This document shows positions 56,401 through 64,000 of a DNA stretch of 64,000 nucleotides, in pieces. Origin of the DNA: Cylicocyclus nassatus (Eukaryota > Nematoda > Chromadorea > Rhabditida > Strongylidae); assembly GCA_958299035.1 (NCBI GenBank), contig CATQJL010000223.1, positions 2,474,359 through 2,538,358 of the forward strand, in the 5' to 3' direction. Every line of letters begins with the position of its first letter. Within the stretch, counting starts at the first letter, position 1. A program made the position numbers and the translations under genes. The notes under the pieces were generated by a model. It did no database searches, was not told the DNA's origin, and saw nothing but the letters and a program-made list of their open reading frames with translations.

Positions 56401-57489
56401 ATTCCAAAAAATGTTCATCTAACACACAGAAAGGCCGCATAGCACTGAACAACAGATTTCCAGAATGTCGACTTCATCAAAGGAGAAACAAAAGGAACAA
56501 GAAAATCTTATCGAGAATTTACGCAGTGAACTTAGCGATAAGAACAAGGAATTGGAAAATCACCAGCAGGAACTGGAGAAGAACGAGAAAGAAGTATGTT
56601 TGGAAGTAGGCAAAGTGAGAAGGACAGCAGCCTTCCCCTTCCCGCCCCTGTCTTGAGATGGTAATAAATCAAGAAGCTACGAAGCACTCCGACCAGAAGA
56701 ATTTGCAATATTCATTCTGTAATTCTCTTAGTTGATTCCCATAAATCAATCAACCCCTAAAGAATCTCTGCTGAGCAATATTCGAAGGCGATTAGCCTCG
56801 CTTTATCGAGAAATTTTTTGTGCTGTATTACTGGAAAAAAATTCTCTCCTGTGGTCGCTGCAGGGAGTGGATGTCAAGAGCGCGATTTTTATTCCCAGAT
56901 CACAGTAGCGCATTCTTAGTGGATAACTTTATGAAAGCCATTCCTTCTGAGCAATCATGGAAATGTTGCATGGGTTGTATTATCTTGAGATGCATTCAAA
57001 ACAAAGTTAGTGGTCAAAAATTTTAAAATGCAAAAAATAGCAATTTCATGAGTATTCCAATCAATTCTGCACCAAAAACCCTCAAACTTGGCGAGTGGTA
57101 ATTTCAGACAGTTAATAAGCTAGAAAACTTTGTCTGATATTCTTGAAAGTCTTGCATAGCTCAAAATCGGCCAGTTGATGTGGCTTGGGAGAAAGCACGC
57201 TTCTTGACCGTCTCCAGCTGTAGAGTGCTTGCCTGCATGAATGTCTCTATTCTAGATATCAGAGTTAAATGCGGCACATGTAGCGACAAAAGAAATTGCC
57301 GCAAGTCTTCAAAGCACCGCTTCTTCTCTCACAGAAGAGCTTAATCGCATAGCTTCAGAGGTAAAATAGTTTTCTTTTAGTAATATGCTTCTATTTAAGA
57401 AGACTTGAAATTCCTAATTTGCAGCGAGACGAACTCAAGATCAAAGTGGAAAATTTATCTCAAGAATTAGAGGAATCAAAGAAAGCAAG
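40809..57489 (+). CDS. unrecognised coiled-coil protein, partial (gene 2)
   Basis: Exons with GT/AG borders and coherent phases: 40809-40918, 41346-41457, then (after at least one missing exon) 49169-49309, 49371-49476, 50439-50542, 56464-56593, 57256-57360, 57425-57489. The first two encode an acidic segment (DEDYADFDDDDECSAVYEVP), a Ser-rich segment and a basic stretch (REIKKKLGHTLRRKSED). The later ones encode a CQDC pair and then coiled coil (RRLENEVAGLKREVEQL; QEQENLIENLRSELSDKNKEL). Both ends are missing: the exit at 57489 is phase 2 with no partner found in the window. I do not recognise the family; a long coiled-coil scaffold or trafficking effector is possible, but nothing here proves it. 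One intron of at least 7.7 kb contains the LTR retrotransposon. Confidence 0.7.
41458..42476 (+). other. gene 2 intron, possible missing exon
   Basis: About 1 kb of AT-rich sequence. A frame near 42270-42360 reads NKLEKVRKSALQ before GTGCGA, which would suit a coiled coil, but its acceptor phase does not fit the exon at 41346-41457. A phase 0-to-2 exon is needed between 41457 and 49169. Confidence 0.3.
42477..42811. mobile_element. hAT-like MITE with tandem units, copy 1
   Basis: The ends CAGGGCTAGGCACGAGCTGG and CCAGCTGGTGCCAAGCCCTG are inverted repeats. The flanks CTATCGAC (42469-42476) and CTAACGAC (42812-42819) match at 7 of 8 bases, the size expected for hAT. Inside is a tandem repeat of about 62 bp (ACGAAGTCCCCTTTGAAATT and related units) at about 42505-42645. 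Same ends as 59958-60676. Confidence 0.75.
43105..43622 (+). repeat. 5' LTR with inserted element
   Basis: Contains CAGGGTATAAATAAC (TATA-like at 43182-43190) and matches the 3' LTR at about nine bases in ten, except for a 154-bp insertion (43383-43536 including one target copy). It ends CCCCCGGTTACA. Confidence 0.88.
43383..43527. mobile_element. 145-bp element inside the 5' LTR, 9-bp target duplication
   Basis: Inverted ends GGGTAGGGGACTATATGTCG and the complement of GGGTGGAGGACTATATGTCG. TTCGTTGCC flanks both sides (43374-43382 and 43528-43536). The 3' LTR has the same site uninterrupted (GTTGTTCGTTACTCTTTT). A 9-bp duplication suggests a Mutator-like element, though 8 bp (hAT) cannot be excluded. 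Confidence 0.8.
43926..45000 (+). pseudogene. retrotransposon gag-like remnant
   Basis: Three frame segments: 43926-44222 (98 codons, coiled and charged), about 44480-44575 (FKGCDDQDFDRFIRKFKRKYG, then a stop) and 44703-44993 (ALRSMRLRPGQEFADFCVALE). The themes of the last two, a folded FxxFIRKF helix and RPGQEFADF, resemble retrotransposon gag/capsid regions. Stops and frame changes make it non-functional. Assignment rests on position after the LTR and general pattern. Confidence 0.65.
45141..45458 (+). pseudogene. zinc knuckle and aspartic-protease-like remnant
   Basis: RCFKYGHLGRVMRDC has the layout of a CCHC knuckle with Tyr in place of the second Cys. Downstream, LLDMGSAIS is in the position of the aspartic protease motif (usually D-T/S-G) with Met replacing Thr. 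Both changes would disable the functions. The frame then stops near 45458. Confidence 0.6.
45455..46171 (+). pseudogene. retrotransposon internal frames, Lys/Arg-rich
   Basis: 45455-45775 continues a protease-like stretch (EVLIGTNALKSLGVKV, a common post-catalytic theme). 45791-46171 is a basic, low-complexity segment (KRKKSTCRKGDRKH). The frame runs into the element at 46168. No RT motif follows. Confidence 0.5.
46168..46928. mobile_element. TA-flanked element A in the LTR retrotransposon
   Basis: The ends TTAGGGTGATCGGCAAAAAA and the complement TTTTTTACCGATCACCCTAA form inverted repeats, with TA on each side (46166-46167 and 46929-46930). About 760 bp, no transposase frame. It abuts element B. 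Confidence 0.75.
46929..47833. mobile_element. mariner-like element B in the LTR retrotransposon
   Basis: GGTTGTTGCAAAAATAATGTC at the left is mirrored by GACATTATTTTTGCAACAAC at the right. A frame at 47448-47720 (90 codons, LLLNCGQESEGYEI) has no transposase motif I can recognise. It and A were probably inserted one beside the other within the retrotransposon coding region. Confidence 0.65.
47834..48259 (+). pseudogene. 3' reading frame of the retrotransposon
   Basis: After element B the coding-like sequence resumes: HELKKGG at about 47875-47894, then RICKKYLEEGGKIVSMWPPP and VIDSVLKKWA in a different frame register. The frame extends to about 48240 before the purine tract. I do not recognise the domain; it is not RT, RNase H or integrase. 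Confidence 0.45.
48272..48643 (+). repeat. 3' LTR
   Basis: Starts TGTCAGAGG and ends GGTTGCA, with TATA-like TATAAATA at 48349-48356. It lacks the 145-bp insertion in the 5' copy and so supplies the empty site. GCCA follows at 48644. Confidence 0.88.
48728..49075. repeat. copy of the TTAACACGTTTCGGACC-end repeat
   Basis: Matches 22223-22560 from ACACGTTTCGGAC through GCGCGCGGCGAAAAAGAG, GTGTCAGATAAG and TCCATACCCAAAGTT to GTCGCACGCGTCGTTCGCG. The right end is missing, so it is truncated. Confidence 0.65.
49169..50542 (+). CDS. gene 2, CxxC-containing and coiled-coil exons
   Basis: Exon 49169-49309 begins at TAATTTTGAG (a weak acceptor, but the same TTTTGAG type is used at 20070 in clip-1) and encodes GVKCQDCIRRDADLRRLENE. 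Exon 49371-49476 (CTTGCAG, GTGAGT) and exon 50439-50542 (GCTTTCAG, GTGAGT) continue the heptads (REVEQLTFES; LELTLSLAQEGRAALDADLR; KTDECLSLLESLEK). Phases 2, 0 and 2 link without conflict. The CxxC pair could bind a metal only with partners not seen here. Confidence 0.72.
49510..50400 (+). other. gene 2 intron, nothing recognised
   Basis: About 900 bp between exons 49371-49476 and 50439-50542. A GC-richer block at about 50080-50230 gives overlapping frames on both strands; none has splice support. No inverted repeat was found. Confidence 0.35.
50626..51422. repeat. foldback with about 310-bp arms, gene-like outer segment
   Basis: Arms at about 50781-51090 and 51115-51422 pair almost throughout (GCATCCAAAATTTGAGTCGTA against its complement near 51400; AGGAACGGTACATATGAGTG near 51285). 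The outer left part carries TTAGGTTGTTACATAAGTC and CGACAGAGCAAAGCAAGCTC; the latter recurs near 57605 and, inverted, near 61335. In a gene 2 intron. Confidence 0.7.
51423..53440. other. decayed repeats in the gene 2 intron
   Basis: Contains a short hairpin (GGGCCACAATGGGTGG, 51572-51613) and a diverged direct duplication around CTTTCTCATGTTAACTCT (about 52139 and 52251). Frames such as 52391-52741 (plus, 116 codons) have no splice support or recognisable motif. I call no gene here. Confidence 0.35.
53441..53815. mobile_element. AGGCAG-end foldback, copy 6 (TTAA lost)
   Basis: CAAAGGCAGCGTCCAGGCATA at the left and TATGCCTGGACGTTGCCTTTG at the right, with near-complete hairpin pairing (GAGTGCACTATCTGA; ATTTTAGCCGTGAGTGC). 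The outermost bases are CAAA and TTTG instead of TTAA, suggesting mutation or a variant target. Confidence 0.7.
53876..54201 (-). mobile_element. Helitron-like element, truncated copy 4
   Basis: On the minus strand it starts TCTTATATATAAAGC at 54201 and runs through the TGTCTGTA repeats and GGACCAAACC to the palindrome at about 53920-53955. The CTAG end is missing. In a gene 2 intron. Confidence 0.7.
54577..55445. mobile_element. hAT-like foldback with perfect 8-bp duplication
   Basis: The ends CACAGGTACGATA and TATCGTACCTGTG are exact inverted repeats, flanked by ACTTGATT on both sides (54569-54576 and 55446-55453). The arms carry GTGAAGGGTGGGTGAGACTT and GGAGGACGAGACGGTTCCA in both orientations. 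No transposase. In the gene 2 intron before the exon at 56464. Confidence 0.82.
55454..56463 (+). other. gene 2 intron end, nothing recognised
   Basis: About 1 kb of AT-rich sequence leading to the GATTTCCAG acceptor at 56463. A hydrophobic frame at 56164-56442 has no signal of being coding. Confidence 0.35.
56464..57489 (+). CDS. gene 2, last three coiled-coil exons in the window
   Basis: Exon 56464-56593 (GATTTCCAG, GTATGT) encodes STSSKEKQKEQENLIENLRS and QQELEKNEKE. Exon 57256-57360 (TATTCTAG, GTAAAA) encodes LNAAHVATKEIAASLQSTAS and LTEELNRIASE. Exon 57425-57489 (TTTGCAG, GTAACC) encodes RDELKIKVENLSQELEESKK and ends in phase 2. All phases agree with the upstream exon at 50439. The protein must continue beyond 57489; no matching exon was found to the end of the window. 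Confidence 0.75.
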
Positions 57490-58500
57490 GTAACCTAGAG
57501 TTTTTATAAAAGATATTATTTTGATGTAAATTGATGCATGTTTATCTTGCGGCATCAGAGGAGATATGAAAATATAGAAAAAATATAGAAAATACAGTCA
57601 TTCGATAGAGCAAAGCAAGCTTTAGAAAAGTGGTATTAAACAGTCGGAAATAAATCGATCGACGTGGAGTTTGGAAAAAAACATAAAAAATATTAGATAC
57701 ACAAAAATCAGATTTTCGCCTAAAAAATTTGCGAGCCTACAATTTAGTCACGCATATACTTTAAACATCAGACATTCACATTTACACATGCCGCATTTTT
57801 CCCCTTGCACGCAAATTGAGAGTAAAAATAGGCCAAAGGCGAATATAGTCAATTGTCTTTTGATTGTTCTTTATGATGGGATCAACTCGGAGAATTCAGT
57901 GGCATTAGACACTTAGACGTCGTCGTTGACGACCAACTTTTCTCTTCCCTTCAACTAGGTCACTGAGAAAACCTTCTCTGTCCTTTTTCTCATATCGATG
58001 AGTACCTATAGTAATGATCCGAACGTTTTAGTTAAGCTGTATAGAGCCACAGCTATAGAGTTTTACCACATTCAAAGTAACCCTCCCTATTTGGACCAAA
58101 CTATCCGTGCCTAAAATGCGTAGTCAAAAGTATAAGCGGATATGCAATGACTTGATATTCTGCTTTTGCATCCTCCGCCTTGAAACGAGGGTGAAACTAG
58201 TCAATATTGGATCTTCAGACTTTGCGGGAATCGGCTGGGTGATTTTAATTTATATCGAACGGTGCTAAGCAAAAACTTCCCCACAGCTTCCAACTCACTC
58301 GTATGTCGCGCTGCAAGATGGTTCAGGCTTTTACTTAGAGATTTTGACTGACTTTCAAGAATTCTGTTAAGTTTTCGGGAAAACTTGCTTCCTCAGAAGT
58401 TGGATTTTGAAAAAAAAAACTTGTTCACACTTTTTGTAAAGAATGTTTGGCTTTTTTGCAACGAGGTAGATGATGATGATTTTAGAATCCAATTGTAGTG
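57490..58500. other. AT-rich interval, no exon found
   Basis: ATTCGATAGAGCAAAGCAAGC at about 57600 is shared with 50720 and 61335. Nothing else is recognised. Confidence 0.35.
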
Positions 58501-58539
58501 GTTGCCCGTTTTAACAGGTATTCAGACAGTTTTGCGGTC

Positions 58540-59200
58540 TCATCGCCTGGACGTCAGGCAGGAGGCAGCAAAGACTAGTCGCTTCTGCTTTCGGAGGTGC
58601 CTAAGGAGCTCCAGACTTTCTCGCGCCTACAATCACTTTTCGCACCTTTGATTACTTTACAAGCAAAAGAATGAAACAAAAGTCTTATTGAAGAGTATCT
58701 TATTGTGGACCAAGCTGGAAATTTTGCATTTGTTTTCAATCTCGGCTATAATCAACTACAGCTTACAGAAATATCGGGTTCGGTACAAATTCCTTCAAGA
58801 TTCGTGGAGTAGAACGTAAATCTGCTGCGAACCAAAGAACGTGTGCTATGAGTGGAAGTTCTTGTTTTCGAAATGATGTAGATGAGAAAAATTTCCAAGA
58901 ACATGTTCAGGATTCCGGCTTGAAAATTCACTGACCAAGTGTATTTGACGTTGGATGGGGCTAACCTCCATGACCTTTTTCTAGAAATTGCTAAATCATT
59001 TATTATGAATTTGAAACGTACAACCTGTATCTGCCAATCTACCACGCTCGAAAAGCCTAGGGACAATGGGCATAGTTTTTATCGAGAACTAGAGGCGCGA
59101 GGAAGTCTGGAGCTCCTCAGGTATTTCCAGAAGCAGAAGCGGCAAGCCTTTGCTGCCTCCTGCCCGACCGCCTCATCGCCTCTAACACCACTTGAGGAAG
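58540..59200. repeat. foldback with GTCTGGAGCTCCT arms
   Basis: The arm at about 58545-58640 (GCAGGAGGCAGCAAAG, GGAGCTCCAGACTTTC) pairs with 59085-59175. The spacer is about 450 bp. A reading frame at 59040-59110 (YRELEARGSLELL) that resembles a coiled-coil exon lies in one arm and is therefore not called. Confidence 0.55.
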
Positions 59201-59255
59201 TAATAATTAGCGAACCCTCTTCCTTCAGGTCCCTACAACTCACTCGTGCAGGTTT

Positions 59256-60907
59256 GTGGCCGTATTCATCAAAGAACCCTGAGGGTAGACCTTACCTTTG
59301 AGGGCAAGTTTTACCTCAGAAATCATAAAGCCTGTATTCACAGGTTTTAAGCACAGGATAGGCTTATCAAGGTTTAAACCTACTCTTGGGGGTGAAATAC
59401 CCCAGAAAGCGAATAATCCGCATTCATCAACAACTCTGAGGGTGAACCTTAACCCAGAAAGCGATTAACCCGTATTCACAAACGTGGCTCATCAGGGTAA
59501 ATTCAAACCTACCATAGGTCAAGCTTTAATTTACCCCTGAATTAGGATATAAAATTTTTTAATATTTTGTTGGTCAGCTTTGAGTTTATCTAGTTGAGCT
59601 ACGATGATTTGATTTTGCATTAATCACTTACCGAACGAGTAAATTGGTGGAAAAATTTGAATGAGGAAGTTTCATGAGTTTTTGAGCGATGTTTACCATA
59701 TCATAACCCTTAGTTGAATAGGTACTTTATTCAAAACTAAATCTCTTACTGTAACATTTCGGCCGAATATGATAGCGGACGATAACATCAAACGAAAACA
59801 AGAAAAAAAGCCGTAGGAAATTTGAGATAGTAGTAACAATAAATATGTTTGTTGTCAAAACAGTATATCATGAGAATGGGCGATGTATCGATAGAACACT
59901 TGATGTTGGTACGAAGTGACAGAGTGAACCTAATCTTGTTCTATGCTGGGGTTGAGCCAGGGCTCAGCATAGCTGGCACCGGGTCAAGCTGGATATCGTT
60001 TTTAGGGCGGAAAGCAAAGGGGATATCGTTTCTACAGGGCGCGGAGAACTGCCGCAAAAATGCCGCCAGCATGCCACCGGCATGCCATTGGCAAGCTGTT
60101 CATCAACAAACAAAGGCGTTGTTCTCAGCCAAAACGCAATAGTATGACACCAAATTTGGTGTGTGCATGCGCATTGGTGGACCGGAACTACGGGCCAAAA
60201 ATTTATGAAAACTTATGTGAATGAAAGCTGTGCCGAACTTTTTTCTGAATTAGCTGGCACCGTGCCAGCTGGGTGCCAGCTGAGCTGGCACCGACACTTT
60301 GCTCACATAAGTTTTCACACTTTTTTACATAAAATGTATCTACACTGTAAAAGATTACATACGGAGAAGAAACAGTTTCATAATGTTCTCTTTTCAGCGT
60401 TTTATAGCAATTTGAAAACCACTCGGTCCGCTTCGCAGTCGAAAAATCGGCTTTTTCTGCTTCTCAAGATGTGATTCGACCACTTAAAAAGCTCAGAAAG
60501 CTATGAAAAGTTCTTTCATGAAATCAGAAATGCATGAAAACACTACTACATTTTTTACATAATATAAAAATGATGACGGGTTTTCAAAACAGGTCGAAAG
60601 GGACTTCGCACGGAATTTTTTATCAAACGGGACTTCGTTTTGAAATTTCCCTAGTGCCAGCTCGTGCCGAGCCCTGGGTTGAGCTTACCCTGACGAGCCA
60701 CGTTCGCGAATACGGTTTAATCGCTTTCTGGCGTAAGGTTTACCTTCAAGGGCATTTACCCTCTTCGTGATGAATACGGGCTAATCGCTTTCCGGGGTAA
60801 AGCTTACCTTCAAGGATTCGTTGATGAATACGGCCAATGAACTCTGAGGGTAAAACCACCCTCAAGGGTAAGGTTTACTCTCAGAATTCGTTAATAAATA
60901 CGGCCAC
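59256..60907. mobile_element. foldback with GTGGCCGTATTCATCAA ends, hAT nested
   Basis: GTGGCCGTATTCATCAAAG at the left and TTAATAAATACGGCCAC at the right, with repeated sub-terminal ACCCTGAGGGT-type palindromes and GTGATGAATACGGGCTAATCG inside. Similar in its outer ends to 7014-8650 but with a different sub-terminal palindrome. It is interrupted by the hAT-like element at 59958-60676. Confidence 0.65.
59958..60676. mobile_element. hAT-like MITE, copy 2, perfect 8-bp duplication
   Basis: Begins CAGGGCTCAGCATAGCTGGC and ends GCCAGCTCGTGCCGAGCCCTG. The target GGTTGAGC is present on both sides (59950-59957 and 60677-60684). The ends and the GATATCGTTT and GGGACTTCGTTTTGAAATTT segments are shared (inverted) with 42477-42811. 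No transposase. Confidence 0.82.
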
Positions 60908-61931
60908 TGATTGTCCGCTCTGGTCAAATGGTTGGCCAGCCCTGGTGCTTTCTGCCACGCTTTGTATCCGGATTAGGGAACAGGAAATCGGATGGGAATA
61001 CTTGCCTACAGATGAGGGAGAACATCCTGCGCTCCAGCTGGAGACTCTTATCATCTGTCCCTCACGTAATTAGCCGGAACTAATTTGTTTAATTTGTGCT
61101 ATTGTTTTTTTTCTGGCACAACTTTGGTCTCTTTTTTCGATTTTCAGTTCATTTCAATATCTCTCGAGAAATGCTCGAAAAAGGCTAAGTTTTTATTTAT
61201 TACTTCGATTTTACTATAGGATCGTCTAACGTCGAGACAGCCCAGCACTGGTTTTTCTAGAGCATTGGGCGTTTGGAAATGTAGATTTTTCTTTCGAATT
61301 CAGTGCATAACTTTTCGCGATTGTTCAAGCATCATCTTATAGAGCTTGCTTTGCTTTTCAAATACATTTAACTCCCGTGGTGCGAAAGGATAAGGAAGAT
61401 ACATCAATCTTCCACCAGCCTGTATCAAAATGAAAAATGTGGACTGAAATTCAACGCTTGCAATGTGGGGCGGTTCTTTGAATAGGGGGAGTACTGCTTG
61501 ACTCGATTCAGTGGCGATTGTGGAGCGCAAGGACTGCTGCAGCAATCCCAGACCCCTCTTCGCAGACACGTAATCAACTTAGCGATAAAATAGTGGCAGT
61601 GCCTCATTGTAGCGTCTGCTCTTCTTCGGTTTTCATCAGTTTTTCTTGCGTTATCTACGATTTTTGGTTTAGCCTCATTGACTTCCTCATTGGACGATTT
61701 TGTTAACCAATTATTGGGCGTGATTTTTTTTTGTATTAAGCACGAACTGTGTGTGCCTACAAATTTAAGCCGCGCGATTGTTAGGCGAAGCTTCTAGACT
61801 GTAGGACCAAAGGAACGGAGATCGCACATCTCTTGCCTTGGTGATGCGCAGTGGATTATCTTGGTAACTTTGTGAATTTCCGATGTTCTGGGACTACAGG
61901 TAAGCCACAGAACACTCTTTATACACAAATA
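60908..61931. other. interval with a shared short segment; no gene called
   Basis: A minus-strand frame of 89 codons (61300-61569) contains EKQSKLYKMMLEQSRK, coded by the segment that is also seen at 50720 and 57605. A plus-strand frame at 60837-61073 overlaps a repeat end. Repeat-borne coding sequence or chance are both possible. Confidence 0.3.
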
Positions 61932-63417
61932 TTAGGTCATTCCGAAAGTAATTTCGCTTTTTTCAAACGGTCGCCACATTTGATGGAACAAAGGTTTCTA
62001 ACAAGGGAAGTCACTTAACTTAGGTCGGGCTTTTGAAATGAGACGCATATATTTAGAACCAGCTCGGAACGCTGATTCCAAGTATGCTATCCTTAGCTGC
62101 GAAGCGTTTCTCTGAAGCGAGTTATGAGCTTTTTTAGTATGTGGCACTGACATACAACTAAATATGGAAAGAAGGTCTATGGATGGAAATCTGTCCAAAA
62201 AGTGGTGGAAAATCAAAATAACATCAAATTGAGTCAATTGGCTTTGATAGGGTATAATATGCATTTGAATCACTACCTAGATGATGATACCGTAGCATAC
62301 CTAAGTCGGTCAACACGCAAAATTTGCTCAGGAAAAAGCTCATAACTCGCTTCAGACAAACGCTTCGCAGCTAAAGAAAGCAGATTTGAAATCAGCGTAC
62401 CAAGCTGATTCCAACCATATGTGTCTCATTTCCAAAGCCCGACCTAAGTTAAGTGACTTCCCTTGTAAGAGGTCTTGGATGCATTCGATGCAGCATTTCA
62501 TTCTCTTTCTAAAGGTTATGAAATCGTTGCGAAACAGTCATTGAGCTTTCAGAAAATAACCACAATCTGCGACCCATGCTTTTAGAATGGTCAAGTTTCA
62601 GGATTTTTCAAAACTTTCATGTCAATCCTCAGAATGAGTTCAAGTAACATTTCGATAGAGTAAACCTTATAGGATACAGTATTACTTTTTTCTCGTTTCC
62701 GTAGCTTGTCATACATTTTTAACAGAATTTTGATTGATGCTACCGATTTCCATACTTGAGCAGCTAAATCCTCGTAGAACATCAAAAGAAAGGCAGCTTG
62801 CGCACTATTGGATGCAGCATTTTCTTCTCTTTCTAACGGGTGTTTTTTGTTTCCGATTCGTTTAGTTTCCGGGGAGAAATCATCATAACTCATTTTTTAG
62901 CAAGCCCCAGGCTGTACCCGAAAAACTCGAAATTTGATATTTCGAACCCGTAAACCCTCACTTGCTTTGTAAAATTAATGCTAACTCATAGTACCATCTT
63001 GGTAGTCTCAAATTCAGAGAAATTATTATGTTTGATGCGACTGTGGCTGAGGTGGGCCTGCCAAAATCCGATAGTTCTGTTAAAAAATCTAAAAAAATAT
63101 TACGGCGAGCTATGAGGAAGAGAAAAAAGCAGTACTGCATTCTATAAGGTTTACTCTATCGAATCGTTACTTGAACTCCTTCTGAGGATTGATATGAAAG
63201 TTTTAAAAAATCGTGAAACTTGACCATCTCAAAAAGCATGGGTCGCAGATTTTGGTTAATTTCTGAAACCTCATTGACTATGCTGCAATAATTTTATAAT
63301 CATTAGAAAGAGGACAAAATTCTGCATCGAATGCCTCCAAGATCTTTTAGAAACCTTTGTTCCATCACATGTGGCGTCCGTTTGAAAAGAGCGAAATTAC
63401 TTTCGGAATGACCTAAT
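61932..63417. mobile_element. mariner-like foldback, copy 3, with nested hairpin
   Basis: The ends TTAGGTCATTCCGAAAGTAA and its complement, flanked by TA. An inner hairpin at about 62007-62459 (GGAAGTCACTTAACTTAGGTC against its complement) looks like a second element or internal palindrome. It shares GATGCAGCATTTCATTCTC with copies 1 and 2. No transposase. Confidence 0.8.
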
Positions 63418-64000
63418 ACATAAGGTATTTTACAAGCCAGCGTCCACTTTGTTGAAGGCTTTGGCACTGCGCTTGCAATTTGCCGGTTAACTTTGAGAGG
63501 AATGAGTAAATGCCGATTTGAGCTCTTGCCACATAGGATCTATTGTGGTGCGATAACAGAACTGTTAGACGAAAGCTTCCAAAATTCCGGCCTTAAGTGG
63601 GCTGCAAGACGAGCATTACACTTGTCCCATGTTTCCTCGTGCAAGTGTGGTGTTTTGTCGTCGCAAGCTGAGCAGCATTGTGGGCTAGGCGCTAAGCGGT
63701 CGAGCGCAAGTTTGTATAACTTCCAGATGCTCTAGAAGCAGCGTCCAAGCAGATTCCCGACCTCCAGATTTTTACCTTATACAGGCCATTTTATGGCGCT
63801 GATACTAAATGTGGAATTCGAAATTGGCGAACACCTGAACACCTTTTTATGAGATTTTGTGAGGGCTTTGGATGAGTGCCCCTGGATCTATTCAGCAAGA
63901 AGCGTTAGCAGGTCAAACAACATGATTTCAGTGGTGCTCGCCATGTGAACGTATCAGGGTAGGAAATTCCGTTCGAGAGAGGGGTGTTCTTTGGTCTGAG
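63418..64000. other. window end, nothing supportable
   Basis: A 80-codon frame at 63493-63735 is the only sizeable one. AGCAGCGTCCAAGCAGATTCC at about 63737 resembles the AGGCAGCGTCC repeat end, so this may be the start of another element that is cut by the window. Confidence 0.3.

Noticed and set aside
59076..59121. Exon-like YRELEARGSLELL segment that could extend gene 2
   Set aside because: It lies in one arm of the 58540-59200 foldback, and the other arm carries the same sequence in reverse.

Overview
The window is nuclear DNA of a nematode. It probably comes from a clade V (rhabditid or strongylid) species with a repeat-rich genome; this is inferred from the splice sites (short introns ending TTTCAG or TTNAG) and from the protein families, because no species marker is present. 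It holds two plus-strand, intron-rich, protein-coding genes in a dense layer of transposon debris. I see no rRNA, tRNA, CRISPR array or bacterial-style operon.

Gene 1 (5771-30292) is a CLIP-170 (CAP-Gly linker protein, clip-1) orthologue. I could follow 38 exons whose splice phases all agree. They give 4551 nt, or 1516 residues and a stop, close to the length of vertebrate CLIP-170. The order is two CAP-Gly domains with GKNDG motifs, a serine-rich linker, about 1150 residues of coiled coil, and two C-terminal zinc knuckles. Most introns are about 45-150 nt, but eight are 0.7-4.4 kb, and most of those are filled with mobile elements.

Gene 2 (first firm exon at 40809, last at 57489, open at the 3' side) encodes another coiled-coil protein that I do not recognise. 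Seven coherent exons plus one with an uncertain start are spread over about 17 kb. One intron holds a 5.5-kb LTR retrotransposon that carries three DNA transposons of its own.

The rest is mobile DNA, much of it foldback (hairpin) elements. The groups are: (a) a TTAA-targeted set sharing the end AGGCAG, with 7-8 copies and mostly different interiors; (b) TTAA-flanked elements with ends TTAACACGTTGACGACC or TTAACACGTTTCGGACC, piggyBac-like; (c) mariner-like TA-flanked elements with ends such as TTAGGTCGTTCCGAAAG; (d) hAT-like elements with 8-bp target duplications; (e) Helitron-like elements starting TCTTATATATAAAGC and ending CTAG, with 120-bp internal tandem repeats; (f) elements with 3-bp TAA or TTA duplications; (g) poly-G-tract elements. 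Several are nested, and two insertion events can be confirmed from an empty copy of the same target within the window.

Region by region: 1-5.7 kb, foldback elements upstream of clip-1; 5.8-30.3 kb, clip-1; 30.3-40.8 kb, mostly repeats with two doubtful exons; 40.8-57.5 kb, gene 2 with the LTR element at 43.1-48.6 kb; 57.5-64 kb, repeats (Harbinger-, hAT- and mariner-like) with no confident exon.
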